Assembly (NCBI GenBank): GCA_029215795.1
Contig: JARDYH010000006.1
Coordinates: 23,389,501-23,453,500 of the forward strand
DNA: 64,000 bases
DNA from: Anniella stebbinsi
Taxonomy: Eukaryota > Chordata > Lepidosauria > Squamata > Anniellidae
Direction: 5' to 3'
The first letter of the stretch is position 1, and the number at the start of each line of letters is the position of its first letter. The notes under the pieces are model-generated. The model had not been told where the DNA came from and made no database searches. It saw nothing but the letters and a program-made list of their open reading frames with translations. The position numbers and the translations under genes are program-made. Shown here piece by piece: positions 33,175 through 45,055 of this stretch.

Positions 33175-33398
33175 GGGGCAGATCTACACTGCTGCTGTAA
33201 AGCGCTTTAAAGCGCTTTCTAACAGTAGTGACAACTGTTTTGGAGTGTGCCTTGGGCCCCAACAGTTGTCAGTACTGTTATAAACCATTTTAAAGCGGTT
33301 TATAACAGTACTGACAACTGTTGGGGCCCAGGGCACACTCCAAAACAGTTGTCACTACTGTTAGAAAGCGTTTTAAAACAGCAGTGTAGATCCTGCCC
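33175..33398. repeat. TA-flanked near-perfect palindromic MITE inside the L1 RT
   Basis: A 224-base palindrome: 'ggggcagatctacactgctg' at the left is the inverted copy of 'cagtgtagatcctgccc' at the right, and the arms match almost throughout ('aacagtagtgacaactgttt', 'ggagtgtgcc', 'caacagttgtcagtactgtt'). It is flanked by TA on both sides (33173-33174, 33399-33400). It separates 'TRAGSTLLF' from 'FIFSIEPLANLAW' of the L1 RT, and removing it rejoins them. It shares the 'aaagcgctttaaa' theme with the MITE at 19081-19435. Confidence 0.85.
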
Positions 33399-35029
33399 TA
33401 GTGATGGAAATGGGGTCTGAGTCTAGCCTGTTTGTTCTAATCGCTGCCTTGCATGTGTAATATAATAAACTCAAAACCCTTAAAAAGGAATCAACCATCC
33501 CCATCACTTCACAAAGTTGAAAGAGAAAATTCCATTCCAGCCTGTCGAAGGCTTTGGAAGCATTGAAGAAAGCAGTAGCCAATGATTTAGACCTATTTTG
33601 TGTACTATGAAAAATAACATTGAAAAGTCTTCTGATCAGGTCTGCTATTTGTCTTTCCCTGATGAATCCAAATAATAACTTGCCAAGTCTCCTAAACTGC
33701 TCACTAAGATCCCAGTAAAAAGTTTTGCATCCTGATTGATACATGTAATAGGCCAATAGGAGTCAGCTGCCTCAGGGTTTTTAATCTGGTTTGGGAATTA
33801 GAATAATCCTTGCGAAAAACCATGAATCTGGAACTGTGTTTCCTTGTAAGATTGAATGAAATAACAAAAGAAGTAGAGGTGATAGTTCTTCCTTAAATCC
33901 TTTATAAAAATCATCTCATACAATTCATCCAGTGTGATGGGTTTGGTTAAAAGAGATGTATGGCTGTCAGATAACTTTTTTAGATTTGCTCTTTGTAACA
34001 ATTTTCATTTTTTAAAAAATCTGAGTTAACAGAGGTATATAGATCCATTAAAAAGTTCTTTAAAACATTAATTTCAGCAGTCTTAAAGATTTGTAAACCT
34101 CTTTGATTAAGGATGGAAACAATTTGATTTTTACATCTTTTCTTCCTAATATAGTCAGCCAATAATTTAGACCCTTTGTTGCCAAATTCATAATATTTCT
34201 GATTTGTGAACTGCAGATACCTGGCTATTTAATTCCATAGAGTGTAATTCCTTTTTCTTTTTTTCTGATTCCTTTGATACCTTTGCTTCACACCTTTTTT
34301 ATGTTGATCTTCAAGGTTTTGATTTCTTGAAACGACCGTCTCACTATGGCCCTATGATGGTACTAAGCTCCTGTATACATTCTCTTCTAACAACAACCTT
34401 GAGAGTTTCCACAGCATTGCTAGGGAGGGTGCTGAGGCCTCGTCTTTTTAAAATAAAACCTTTAATTGCTCTCCTTAATTTTTCTCTAGAAGGTTGTCTA
34501 ATTAGAAGTCCAGATTCCAAACACCAGGAGAAGGGTCTTGTCCTTTTATTTCCAAAAAAGAACTGTCACTTGCAACAGTGCATGATCAGAAGTAATCCTA
34601 TGTTCAGGCCTGAATTATATTGAGATCTTTTCTGACTGCTATCAAAATCCTCCAGAATATCATTGAGGTCTCTTCCTAGAATTATTTCCCCCTCTCTAAA
34701 TAAATCCAAAGTTCTTAGAGTATCTCTAAGAAAGGATCCTTGGTGGTATTTGGACAATAAATTGACACGTTGGGAACTTTATCTGTTCCATTTAATAGCC
34801 CTTTAATAAAAATGTAATAGCCTTTTGGATTGCGAAGCACATCTGTTAGATTAAAATCCATCCATGGGACAATTGCAATGAGAATTCCCCTAGATTTAGA
34901 TGAGCCTTCTGCGGCATAACAAGCTCCCAACTTAGTATGTGTGAATAGTTTGTATGTGTCCCCTTTATGATGGGTTTCTTGGAGGCAAAGGATATCAGGA
35001 TCCTCCCTATTAATAATATTTTGTATACA

Positions 35030-35039
35030 CCCCTTTTAA

Positions 35040-35079
<40 letters not shown>

Positions 35080-36117
35080 TGTAGCCCGCCTCTCCCTTCG
35101 GATCGAGGCGGGGAACAGCAACAATATAAAACATAAAAATCACAACAGTTAAAATTTTAAAAGCAAGAGAAAAATACAACATTAAAAACATCTTAAAATT
35201 CATCTGGATAGGCCTGTCGGAAGAGGACAGTCTTCATGACTCTCTTAAATTCATGAAGACTGTCAATTTGTCTAACCTCCTCCGACAGACCATTCCATAA
35301 TCTGGGAGTGATGGAAGAGAAGGTCCTCTGGGTAACACCCGCCAGCCTAGATCTGGCTGGCTTGAGTAAATTCTTCCCAGAGGACCTAAGTGTGCGGGGC
35401 GGATTGTATGGGAGAAGGCGATCCCGCAGGTACCCTGGACCCAAACCATGTAGGGCTTTAAATGTAATAACCAACACTTTATACTTCACCCGGAAACTGA
35501 TTGGCAGCCAATGAAGCGATTTTAAAACTGGTGTGATGTGATCATCCCTAGATGTACTGGTGACCAACCTGGCTGCCATATTTTGAACAAGTTGAAGTTT
35601 CCGGACTAGGCACAAAGGTAGCCCTATGTACAGCGCATTGCAGAAGTCGAGCCTCGAAGTTACCAGCGCGTGCACTACTGTCTTTAGGTCTTCCAACTCT
35701 AGGAAGGGGCGCAGCTGGCGTATCAGCCGAAGCTGACAGTAGGCACTCCTGGCCGTCGCATCAATCTGAGCTGTCATCTGGAGCGACGGATCCAGGAGTA
35801 CCCCCAAGCTGCGAACACAATCTTTCAGGGGGGGTGTAACCCCATCCAGAACTGGTTGACACACCTCCAAACCCAGGTTGGGGCCTTTGACAGCAAGCAC
35901 CTCTGTCTTGTCTGGATTCAGCTTCAGTTTGTTTTTCCTCATCCAGCCCATTACCGCCTCCAAGCATTCATTCAAAGGAGACATGCTATCCTTAGCTGAC
36001 GATGTTGTCGAAGGCATAGAGAAATATATTTGGGTGTCATCAGCGTATTGATAGCACCCCGCCCCATGCCTCCGGATGATCTCTCCCAGCGGTTTCATGT
36101 AAATATTAAACAGCATT
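35030..36117 (-). mobile_element. Young L2-type LINE, 5'-truncated, inserted into the L1 endonuclease
   Basis: The minus strand has an uninterrupted frame of 307 codons (36116 to 35193). It begins at 'MLFNIYMKPLGEIIRR', passes through the RT catalytic box 'YQYADDTQIYF' and the L2 landmarks 'HALVTSRLDFCNALYIGLPL', 'HITPVLKSLHWLPI' and 'FKALHGLGPGYLRDRLLP', and ends at a normal stop. The 3' tail on the + strand is an (ATT)n array at 35035-35079. Flanking 'tttaa' occurs on both sides, consistent with a short target duplication. The upstream part of ORF2 is absent, so it is dead on arrival. The intact frame shows it is much younger than the surrounding L1. Confidence 0.92.
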
Positions 36118-39100
36118 TAACTATAGATCCTAGCCCATTAATATTGAAAGATATTGTGATTTTAATCATTTGTGTGCAAAAAAACCCACACTCTGCTATA
36201 TATGTCAAATTATAGTTTATAAACAATGAGCTAATATTTTCCCTATCTACCCCTACATGCCTACTTTATATCAAGACAGGCATGAATATGATCTAGTAAA
36301 TAAATAAAAAATATACAGCATACAACTATAATGACTAACAACACATGATTCTCTGATACAAGATAATATATGTGTGCTCAAGGAAAGATAGTGGGGGCAT
36401 CAGCCGAGGTCTAAAAATATCAATTACAGATTATGGTGAGTTGTTCATGAGTTCAAAAAATTGATTTAGTTCACTATTAATGTCATTGTACACACTCCCA
36501 CTATTTATTGGGGGCATTCTCTCAGTGCTTAAAACAGCAACGATTACCCCTTGATCAGTTGGGCTCTGATGTCCCATATTGTTTGGTTCTAGATAGCATC
36601 TGACTAGCCAGTTCTCTTGGACTTTCACTGTGCTGTTAATGTTCTTTGCCGTGGACTCCTTCGGTGGGCTATAAATATAATTCCTTCTATTTATAGGTTC
36701 ATACTGGCCTATGTTATGCCCAACTGTTTCTCCCTTCTCTCTTTGGGCCCTACAGTTAACTATTTTGATTGTTAATGGATAAATAAGTTGTAATTGCTTA
36801 TATATCCGCAGTTTAACTACTAGGGATTTGTTAAAGATTTCCTCTTGTTCTCTTATTGATGCTTTGTATAAGCTTCAAACCATTTTCTTCAGAGTTCTCT
36901 GTTAGCTGATCTACCTTCACACCCCTATCTAGAAAATTCTTTTGATAAGTTTTATTCCTGTAACATCTTTAGTCTTTAAAAGTTCCTGCTCTAATTGAAA
37001 ATGCACATTCTTTCTTTTCCCCAAAAGTGGTCTGAGTTGTCTATCTTTAAATACTGTATTTAAGAGTATCCTGACTGACAGGAAAAATCTTCTCAGGTAT
37101 TAGAGTAGGAATCTTAGGTTTACTAAAAGTTAATAGGAATTTCCCTCTTGTATAAGTTTCCTGAAGCTTTTCAATTAGCATCATGTTTAAAAATCTCAGT
37201 GGTATATGCAGCAATGAACTCAAAAATTGGGCCTGACATTTTGAAGCCCAAAAAGGAAGTTTTGCATTTAAGGGGGAAATAGTACTACTTGGTTCCTGTC
37301 TAGCACCAAATTGTTTGGGCCCAGGAAATTATTTTGTATGTATAAACCTATCTCCTTTTTTGCACCTGATCTTAACTTCTTTAGAGAAGTTGGGTGAACT
37401 CAAATTCTTGTTCCGTATATTTAATTCAACTGATGTCTAACACTATCACTATCCTGGCCTAGTTTAGCTATGGCCAAGGTGTCTACTTTGGATTTTCCAA
37501 TTGGCTATATATCCTTGGTGCTGTATGTGCAATAAGGATACCTTGATTAGCCAGTAAATCCATATCTGTTTTTTTATATCTTAGACCCTCACTATTATCA
37601 GAGCTGTTATCAATGTTATTATTTTCATTGCTGTTATCATTATTATTGTTATTACTAAGTTACTGCTTAGAATATTCTCTTTTGTGCTTGGTAGACTTAA
37701 GCCCTCCATAAATCCCTGTATTGCTTCATCCCCTAAGGGAGAAAATCTGTTGAAAGTAGATACTCCAAACAGAGATTCGATCTTAGGGGGATAAGTAGAC
37801 CTGTCTTTTTAAAATTGTTTTACCCTTAGGCAGAGCTAACATTTCATGCATGTTTCCCAACCCTCATTAAGTAATTAAGTTAACACATGGACTATTAAAC
37901 AGAGAGGGAAAGCTCTCTATCAGCAGTCGGGGTCTCTAATACCAACAACAATAAGTATAGGAATGACAACCTGATATATCCAAGTTCCTTGTTATAGACC
38001 ACAATTGAATTTAACATCTAATGCTAACAATGAATGTCAAGGAAATTAGCCAACTGGACCAAAGTTGAAGAAATTTCAGACAGGCAGAGTCCCAGTCCAA
38101 CAATCTTTATTCAGAAAGCTACGTACGTAGGAGAGAGACAGTGTCCAGCAAGCTGGACACTAACCCATGTGACCTCTATAGGCAAAACATCACTTTTTAT
38201 CTACCTCTGTGAGACTCAAAATTGCTCTTACAGCCCCTCCCACCTTCTTGAACAGATTACATGTTAATAAATGTTGCAACTAACATATTTCACTAAGCAA
38301 TATCCGGAGTATTCGGCGCTACTTGTAACTCATTGTCTACCAAGGACAATCTGAACAGCCATTTCATCAGAATATTCCCAGTTCTCATGAGGGGAGTGTT
38401 TACATGCTTGTTTCTTTCTTATCTCTGCAGATGTGTGTCAGGAGTCGGGATGAGTCAGGCTGGCTTTGCAACACTTAAGGCAGAAATAGGGGGAGGGGAG
38501 AGGAAGGCTAGCAGACGCAAGGCCTTGGCGTTTCTGTTCTGTGTCTCTTTGTGGGCCTCAAGGCAACCAAATATTTGGACTGATTTAGCATCTCATCCAA
38601 ATTAAAGTCTACTTTTGCATGAACAATTCCAAAAAATCTAATATTTATGACTAACAATGCTAAAAAAAACCATTTACACACGCACGTGCACACACACACG
38701 TAATCAACAAAACCCCCAAATTTCTAAAAAGCAAAAGTCCTCTTCTTCTGTGCTGTGGAGAACAAAGTTCCAGGTGCTGCCTTGACCCACAAATGGATTG
38801 TTCAGTTATGTCTCTCAGTTCTCCATAGTAAATTCTATCCAGATAATTCCAGCTCCAGAAGGATTTTACATCAAAGTAAATAAGACAAAGCTCAGGTTAA
38901 AAGTCGGACTAGTTGTGGCCCGGCCTCTATTCTGAAGCAAACAATAAAGCAACCAGCACCTTTTGGCCTTATACCCTCCTTATCCTCGTTCTCAAATCTT
39001 ATCCCTGGCACCAATGTGTCGAAACCTAGTCAAAGCCTGATAGAGCCACTTCCAAATTTACACTAACAACAAAGTTAAATTTACAGCTGGCTTCTTTGCT

Positions 39101-39580
39101 GGTCACTGGTTGCAATTGCAGGAGAGGTTTCTGAGTTCCTTGTTGCTGATAAGGTTCCCCAGGCTCCGGTCTCTAGGCTCCAAGCCAGAACAAAAGCACA
39201 AAAACAAAAATGGGGAGAGTTCTTTATATCTACCAGGCCCAATATGATAAAATACAGCTCCAGTAGTAAAATCCCACTCCAAAACCAACAGATTAAAACA
39301 AATTAAAACAAATTAAGACCTGGGAATGCCGGAGTTCTTTAAAGTGTGGCTGATCACATGGACGCCATCTTTCCTCCAACCCTCACCTCTTTCTGGAAAG
39401 GCCTCTGAACAAAGAATACTACCAGCGTAGACATCAAAATTTACATCTCTACACATTCCAGGCTTACTTAGCATTATGAGAAGTCATTACTGTAGAAATC
39501 AGTTCTTCCTCGGATATTGACTGGTCATTTTGAATGTCTCTGTGAGTTGCCCAGCTCTCACGGAAATATCCCTATTGTGG

Positions 39581-39605
39581 AGTGTGTGTGTGTGTGTGTG
39601 TGTGT
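39581..39605 (+). repeat. (GT)n microsatellite
   Basis: About twelve GT units. Confidence 0.95.
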
Positions 39606-39819
39606 ATACATATAGAGGCCCAGTTTACACATAACAATAAGCTGTCGTGGGTGAATTTCCCTCAAAGTTTCCATTACAGTAGTGGCTGCCATGTTGAATA
39701 TTTGTGCCCCAGGAGGGGGAGCTGTAGTGTCTGTTATGTCTGAACCCACACCTGCAAGCTGCTTTAGTTAGTCATTACTAGGATCTGGATGTTTTGTTTT
39801 ATTTTAAAAGGAAACAATT

Positions 39820-39920
39820 CTTACCCGCCTTTCCATCAAGGAGCTCAAGGTAGCATACATGAGCCGCCTCCTTTCTATTTTATTTTCACAATATCATGGT
39901 GAGTTAGTCAGTGGGTGGGT
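39820..39920 (-). mobile_element. SINE 3' end fragment
   Basis: The + strand reads 'cccgcctttccatcaaggagctcaagg' then 'ttttcacaatatcatggtgag'. This is the reverse complement of the 3' half of the tRNA-derived SINE seen at 9495-9735. The tRNA-like head is missing. Confidence 0.6.
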
Positions 39921-40069
39921 TGGAATATAATGCTAAATGCCTGGGGTTGTTTAATCCAGGAATTGGAGGGGGCACAGCAGCAAGCGAGGGGCACTTCCAG
40001 TTTCACTTAAACAACCCAAATGCAGAAATTCTGGGTTGTTTATGGGTAAACAATCAAGAGGTTATTATC

Positions 40070-41020
40070 AATTTATTTATTCATTAAAACATTTGTATCC
40101 CACCCCATATCACTGGGATTTCAGGGCGGAGTACAGATAAAATCATACAAACAATATAAAACAATAAAAATACACATCTAAAAACAAATTAAAACATTTG
40201 CTGGTATTAACATTCAAAGCCCTAAATGGCTTGGGGCCAGGTTATCTGAAGGAACACCTCCTCCCATATGTACCTGCCCGGACCCTAAGATCATCCTCGG
40301 GGGTCCTTCTCCATGAGCCCCTGCCAAAGGAAGTGAGACAGGTGGCTACTAGGAGGAGGGCCTTCTCTGCTGTGGCACCCCGGCTGTGGAATGAGCTCTT
40401 CAGAGGTTCACCCGACATCTACATTATGCTCCTTTAGATGACTGGTGAGGACCTTTTAATTTTAACAGTTCTTCAGTTTGATTTTTAACCTTGCTGTTTA
40501 AATTTGTATTTTAAATCCCTACCAATTTCTGCATGGCTGCTCGATTTTATCCTGGTTGTGTTTTATACTGTATTTTAAATTAAGTTTATATACTGTTATT
40601 GTTTTATATTTTGAATGGTTTTTATGGTTTTAATTTTCGTAAACTGCCCAGAGAGCTTTGGCTATTGGGCGATATAAAAATGCAGTAAATAACTAAATAA
40701 ATAAATAAATAAAATTAAGCTAAAACCAGTATAGAATTTAAAAGTAGTAGAAACCAATTAAAACTATATGCAAACTTGGTGAATTTAGCCATCAAAGGCT
40801 TTGTTAACTTGTCTTATCTTTGTCTTAACTTGGCACCGAAATGAAGCCAGTGCCAGTTGGGCCTCCAAAGGGAGGACATTCCACAGCTGGGGTGTCACAA
40901 CAGAGAAAGCCCTCTCCCATGCCCCACCACAGCGTATGTTTCTGTTGGTGGGACATGGATGAAGGCTCCTCCAACAGATCTCAAGTCTCAGGTAGGCTTC
41001 AAATTTTTGGGAATGTTTAC
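40070..41020 (-). mobile_element. L2-type LINE 3' end, split by a second L2
   Basis: The left part (40070-40194) has the 3' terminus in reverse ('atcccaccccatatcactgg'). The right part (about 40735-41020) continues with the C-terminal coding region in reverse, including 'ccagttgggcctccaaaggg'. The two are separated by a + strand L2 at 40195-40730, with a repeated 'aaattaa' at the junctions. Confidence 0.6.
40195..40730 (+). mobile_element. L2-type LINE 3' end, inserted
   Basis: The + frame 40198-40437 reads 'LVLTFKALNGLGPGYLKEHL' and 'TRRRAFSAVAPRLWNELF', standard L2 C-terminal segments. It is followed by about 290 bases of 3' UTR ending in 'gctattgggcgatataaaaatgc' and an (AAATA)n tail. Short and 5'-truncated; nearly undamaged. 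Confidence 0.88.
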
Positions 41021-41325
41021 ATATTTATACTGTGACATCATACTTGGATACTAATGCTTGCAGCTAACGTTTTCTAAAGCTGCCATTTCTCAGATGACAG
41101 ATCTGAGCATCTAAATTAATTTAGTTCAGTAGAATTACAATTTATCTAGGTATGAGTGCTTTTGTCATTTTGCTCAGTGTTTGGTTTCAGCTGTTGTGCA
41201 AGAATCTTTTACTTGTGTACTTCTTATATGTTGCAACAGGCAAGCCTTCTGTTATGTAAAATGGTTGTGGTGTGGCCTCTCTATATATCACCTCTCATTC
41301 ATTTACCCACTCACACACCTCAATA
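41021..41325. other. No recognisable feature
   Basis: AT-rich sequence before a compound microsatellite; nothing recognised. Confidence 0.35.
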
Positions 41326-41328
41326 CCT

Positions 41329-41403
<75 letters not shown>
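41326..41403 (+). repeat. Compound (TC)n(AC)n microsatellite
   Basis: About fourteen TC units followed by about 23 AC units. Confidence 0.97.
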
Positions 41404-42471
41404 ACTGATGCCAACATTCATCTCTTTTTAGGTTCTAGGTCCGGACATTTTTTTGGAAATTTAAAATTTTCATTCCAACAGATCTGGGCACCTTACTGGG
41501 AAATAAACCTGTGTTTTAGAAGCATAAAGTTTTTTTTTTCAGGAAGCAAACTGATACCTAAGAATGTGGAGGCTCCCAGTCAAAAGTTTTCAGAAGATGG
41601 AAGCCTAATTTTGAAAAAGGGTAGCCCAGTTTTAGCTGTCCTCTCATCAGACATTTTCTACAAAACTCCATTACTCAAGTGCAGGATATTGTTATTTTAA
41701 GGGGGTAAAGGAATGCAGTAAATGGATATTTCTTTTTTACGTTTTTGCAGCTGCTATTTGCCTTGTCTGGATAATTGATTTTATCACTTATGTAAGCAAC
41801 CTTCAGCTTTTGCTTTTGGAATTGGAAAGGCAGGATATAAATTATCCAATGAATAAATAAAATACATTAAAGTGTTTCAGCAAGCTGAATTTCAGGCTAT
41901 TTCATGTCTTTTGGAACTGGAAATGCTGCATCCGAGAGGCCTGAATTGTAAACTGAGAAGACTTTGGATTGTGATCTTTGGACTTTGGATTTATGTTGGC
42001 AAACATAAATCAAAACAGGATTTATATGAATCTTTTATTGTTTTTTCTGAGAAGAAATCTTCAGAGAGGGTGACTCCTCCCAGGGGACTGTTCAGACAGG
42101 ACTTGAATGTAACTTTCCTTCTCTTCCCATAGAGCTCAATCTAACAGGGTCTCCCTCTGGTATTGAGGAAGGGATAGGAGTTTTATACTTTCTTCCATTC
42201 ATTAGACCCAGTTAGCCAACAGCAACAAGAGGGCTGTGAAAAGTTTTTTAAAAAAAAAAAATTCAAGTGTTCCCCAGCACCTCCACTAACTTCTGAAGGG
42301 CAACAGCTATTGATACCATCTGCCAGGTGATAAGTTCCTGCCTGCTTTGGACACTAACATCTTGTGCTACCCAGGCTGGATGCTTGGTAATACACATCCG
42401 AGTTAGGGTGGTATTACCCCAGTGGCTGGTGCAGGCTTAGCAAGGCAGTGGAGGCATAAGGGCTTGAGGAC

Positions 42472-42767
42472 TAGGGATGTGCAAATCAGCAAAGGGAGCG
42501 TATTGAGGTTCTCAGATTTCCATTTCTGACTCAGGCTCAAAACAGACTGCGAGCTTTTTTTTCTCACACACACAGAAATTATTTCCATGCACATTTTTCT
42601 AAATGTGTGCATTTTTTAAAAGTACACATTTTTCTCCCATTAACTAAAGCAAAAATGTGCAGATTTTCAACTGCAAATTGTGTTTGGTCTGCATTTAGTT
42701 ACGGGAGGTGCGAATTGGATCAGCTTCCATAAATTTACGAAACTAACATATTTTTTTCACATCCCTA
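42472..42767. repeat. hAT-like MITE with TAGGGATGTG termini
   Basis: The segment starts TAGGGATGTG and ends CACATCCCTA, an exact 10-base TIR typical of a common hAT-derived group. The interior is AT-rich and includes repeated 'tgtgcatttt' and 'tacacatttttct' words. The 8-base flanks (ttgaggac and tggggaga) match poorly, so a target duplication is not clear. Confidence 0.7.
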
Positions 42768-42978
42768 TGGGGAGAGTGATGTAAAACGTCATGTTCCACC
42801 AGTGCTGCCCACTGCCTTCTCCACCAAAAGTGCCAAAAGCCAGGAGCTACTGCTACCATCTGCTGGATTAAGCTTAAAAAAAAAACCTCAAGAAAGAGTG
42901 CAGATGAAATTGTAGTGGAAACTTCAGAATGTCTTGTTGCCCTATTTACTACGTAAACTATTTTACTAAAATGGTTGT

Positions 42979-43263
42979 TTGCTTCCATTTTTGTCCTACC
43001 CTTCTCCCTCCAAGGAGCTCAGGGTTGTGCACATGGTTCTCACCAGAAGATGGCAGCATCAGATATCTACAGTGGTTCAGTCTACTATAGAAGTCCTTCA
43101 TTATGTGGCAGATCAGGCAAATCTTTCATATTTGCATCATTTAACCCCTGTTGCCGAATTAGGAAATTCTATAATCAAATGCCTCCAAGAGAATTCTGGA
43201 ATTAAAAATGAGATTCCAGTGGCTAATGGAACACAGTTTGACCTCCTGACCTGTGAATATTAA
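42979..43263 (+). other. Unidentified open frame, possibly a degraded coding fragment
   Basis: A 94-codon frame. Its first part overlaps a SINE 3' end in reverse (42995-43040). From about 43045 it reads as a plausible globular, helical sequence with 'STVVQSTIEVLHYVADQANL' and 'IIKCLQENSGIKNEIPVA'. I do not recognise the family. It has no splice sites that stand out and no clear start. It may be chance, or part of a processed pseudogene or an unrecognised repeat. Confidence 0.25.
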
Positions 43264-44090
43264 AGGTGTCTCATCTCAAGTTTGCCAGATGAGAGACAGC
43301 AATGCCAGGCTATTGGAGATTGATCATTATTACCTCCATTTACTGATAAGGAATCCAGATAAGGAGTTGCCAATGTTAAATTTATAGTTACATCTTCCAC
43401 TTAGCATTGTTAAAGAGGGTACATAAAACAATTAGCTACATAATTAGTCAAGATAGGCCATCAGATAAGTAACCAGAAAGCTCATCCCAGAACATGAATT
43501 CAATAGATATGAAATAAGAAAACGAGCTTACATTACAGGATGATAGCACAGAAATATTTTTGCATCGCAAACATACCTGTAACATGTCAAGGAAGGCTAA
43601 GATGTTGGTGTAAGTATATTGTTAAGCTTAGACATGCGAAGATTTAAGGTAAACGTGCATCTTTGGAATTCTTAGTTAAGTAACATCATTAGTAGTAAAA
43701 AATGGTTTGACATGTTTTATAGCATCCCAAAAGTATATAAAGGAGAACTCAGAACACGCAACAGTGGAAGCTATCCTCTTGGATCAGCTTCCGCAATGTG
43801 TTGCCTGCACAATCAGCCTGGTCAGCTTGATAATGATTATAATTGAAAACTGGCAATTGTATTGACTCTTCTTAGAAGCCATGTTTAGAATGATGTTGAG
43901 TGTTTCATGTGTTTAAATTTATGCATGTATAAGCTTTTGCATTTAGTACCGTTGCGCTAATATTTTTATAGTAAAGACAAAAATACAAAACTTTCCAGAG
44001 AGTGTGTTTCTTAAGAAATAGAATTTTGTATCACTCATATAAGAGTAAAGTATCAGGCTTGCTCTATGATGGTATCTGGTTTTATGAGAA
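43264..44090. other. Unassigned; LTR-like promoter sequence near 43730
   Basis: At 43733-43740 there is 'gtatataaagg', a good TATA box, followed by about 150 bases that read like an R/U5 region. No matching second LTR, primer-binding site or retroviral coding sequence is present. A solo LTR is possible but unproven. Confidence 0.25.
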
Positions 44091-44096
44091 ATCTGA

Positions 44097-44143
<47 letters not shown>
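44097..44143 (+). repeat. (AT)n(AC)n microsatellite
   Basis: About twelve AT units followed by eleven AC units. Confidence 0.95.
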
Positions 44144-44854
44144 CATAGACAGATTGCCAATATACTTACAATCTGCTTTGAGAGAACCTCTGAATCAGGG
44201 CATATGCCACAATTCCAGCTCCTGCACAGAAGTCACCAAAAGGCAGCCTGACTGACTCAATAATCCAAACGCCAACAGGAAGGCTGAAAGGAATACAGTT
44301 TTCAGCAGGACTTTTCAGCTTAGAATAGTGTGTCCATTAACTGTTTCACTTATTCTTCGGGCTCCACCTTGTTTGGAATCAGTCCTCCCCTACACAAGGT
44401 TTGCATTACTACTTACACTTTCTGGAAGGTTACCATTACGTGAAAGGCATATTTAGGCCTGCCTTTAGTTAGGAAGTTGGATTTTTTTCTAGATCTGGCT
44501 GTTAATTAGTTTCTTCCCAAAACAGTCAATATTTAGAATAATTTAATGCCACTTCTGAGCACAGGACCACAAGCAATGACAATACAAACCCTTAGGTAAG
44601 TGTTTTGCCAGCCCTAGACAGGTTCTCCACCCGCCACTCCCAATGTAAATTCAAAATGTTCAGTAGCATCAGAAACTAGGTACCAGTATTAGAAGCACAA
44701 TCTTCACATTGCCCCAGAAATGAGATACCAGTATTTCTGACATTTGTAGAATACTAGCTTCAATTTGTCTCTTGATTCTGACTGCATTAATTCAGGACAG
44801 GGGCAGGGGCATTTTCTAGTAGGATAATAACAAACAGCGATAGGGAAAAAATGA

Positions 44855-45055
44855 AAGCCAGTGTGGTATAGTACTGAGCTAGGACTAGAGAGACCCACGT
44901 TCAACCCATCCCTTGGTGATGCTCACTAGGAGACCTTGGGCAAGTTATTAACTCTCAGCCTAATTTTCAGGGCTGTTGTGAGGATAAAACAGGAACTGGG
45001 AGAACCATGAACACTGCCCTGAGCTCTTTGAGGAAGGCTGGGATCAAAAAGGAAC
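44855..45055 (+). mobile_element. tRNA-derived SINE
   Basis: Begins 'gccagtgtggtatagtactgagctaggac' (A-box region) with 'cacgttcaaccc' as B box (44897-44908). It continues through 'accttgggcaagtta', 'gttgtgaggataaaac' and 'gccctgagctctttgaggaaggc'. Same organisation as the copy at 9495-9735. Confidence 0.85.

Larger units (their letters stand above)
31560..39420 (-). mobile_element. Near full-length L1/Tx1-type LINE with two nested insertions
   Basis: The minus strand shows L1-like parts in order. A possible 5' UTR lies at 38.0-39.4 kb with an AAGATGGCG word at about 39361-39371. An ORF1-like asparagine-rich region lies at about 37.2-37.9 kb. An endonuclease start 'ITISFNINGLGS' is near 36160, with the rest of the endonuclease at 35.03-34.55 kb. 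RT follows with 'FIRERQIADLIRRLFNVIF' and 'KAFDRLEWNFLF' (33756-33500) and the catalytic box 'LFADDVAVF' (about 33040). A C-terminal 'CWYCGEGKGSYIHMWW' is near 31760. Many frameshifts and stops. Interrupted by an L2 at 35030-36117 and a palindromic MITE at 33175-33398. The 5' UTR and both outer boundaries are approximate. Confidence 0.8.

Noticed and set aside
39606..39765. Possible MITE with 'cagtttacacataaca' and 'gttatgtctgaaccc' ends
   Set aside because: The ends match only over about 14 bases with several mismatches, and no target duplication is visible.
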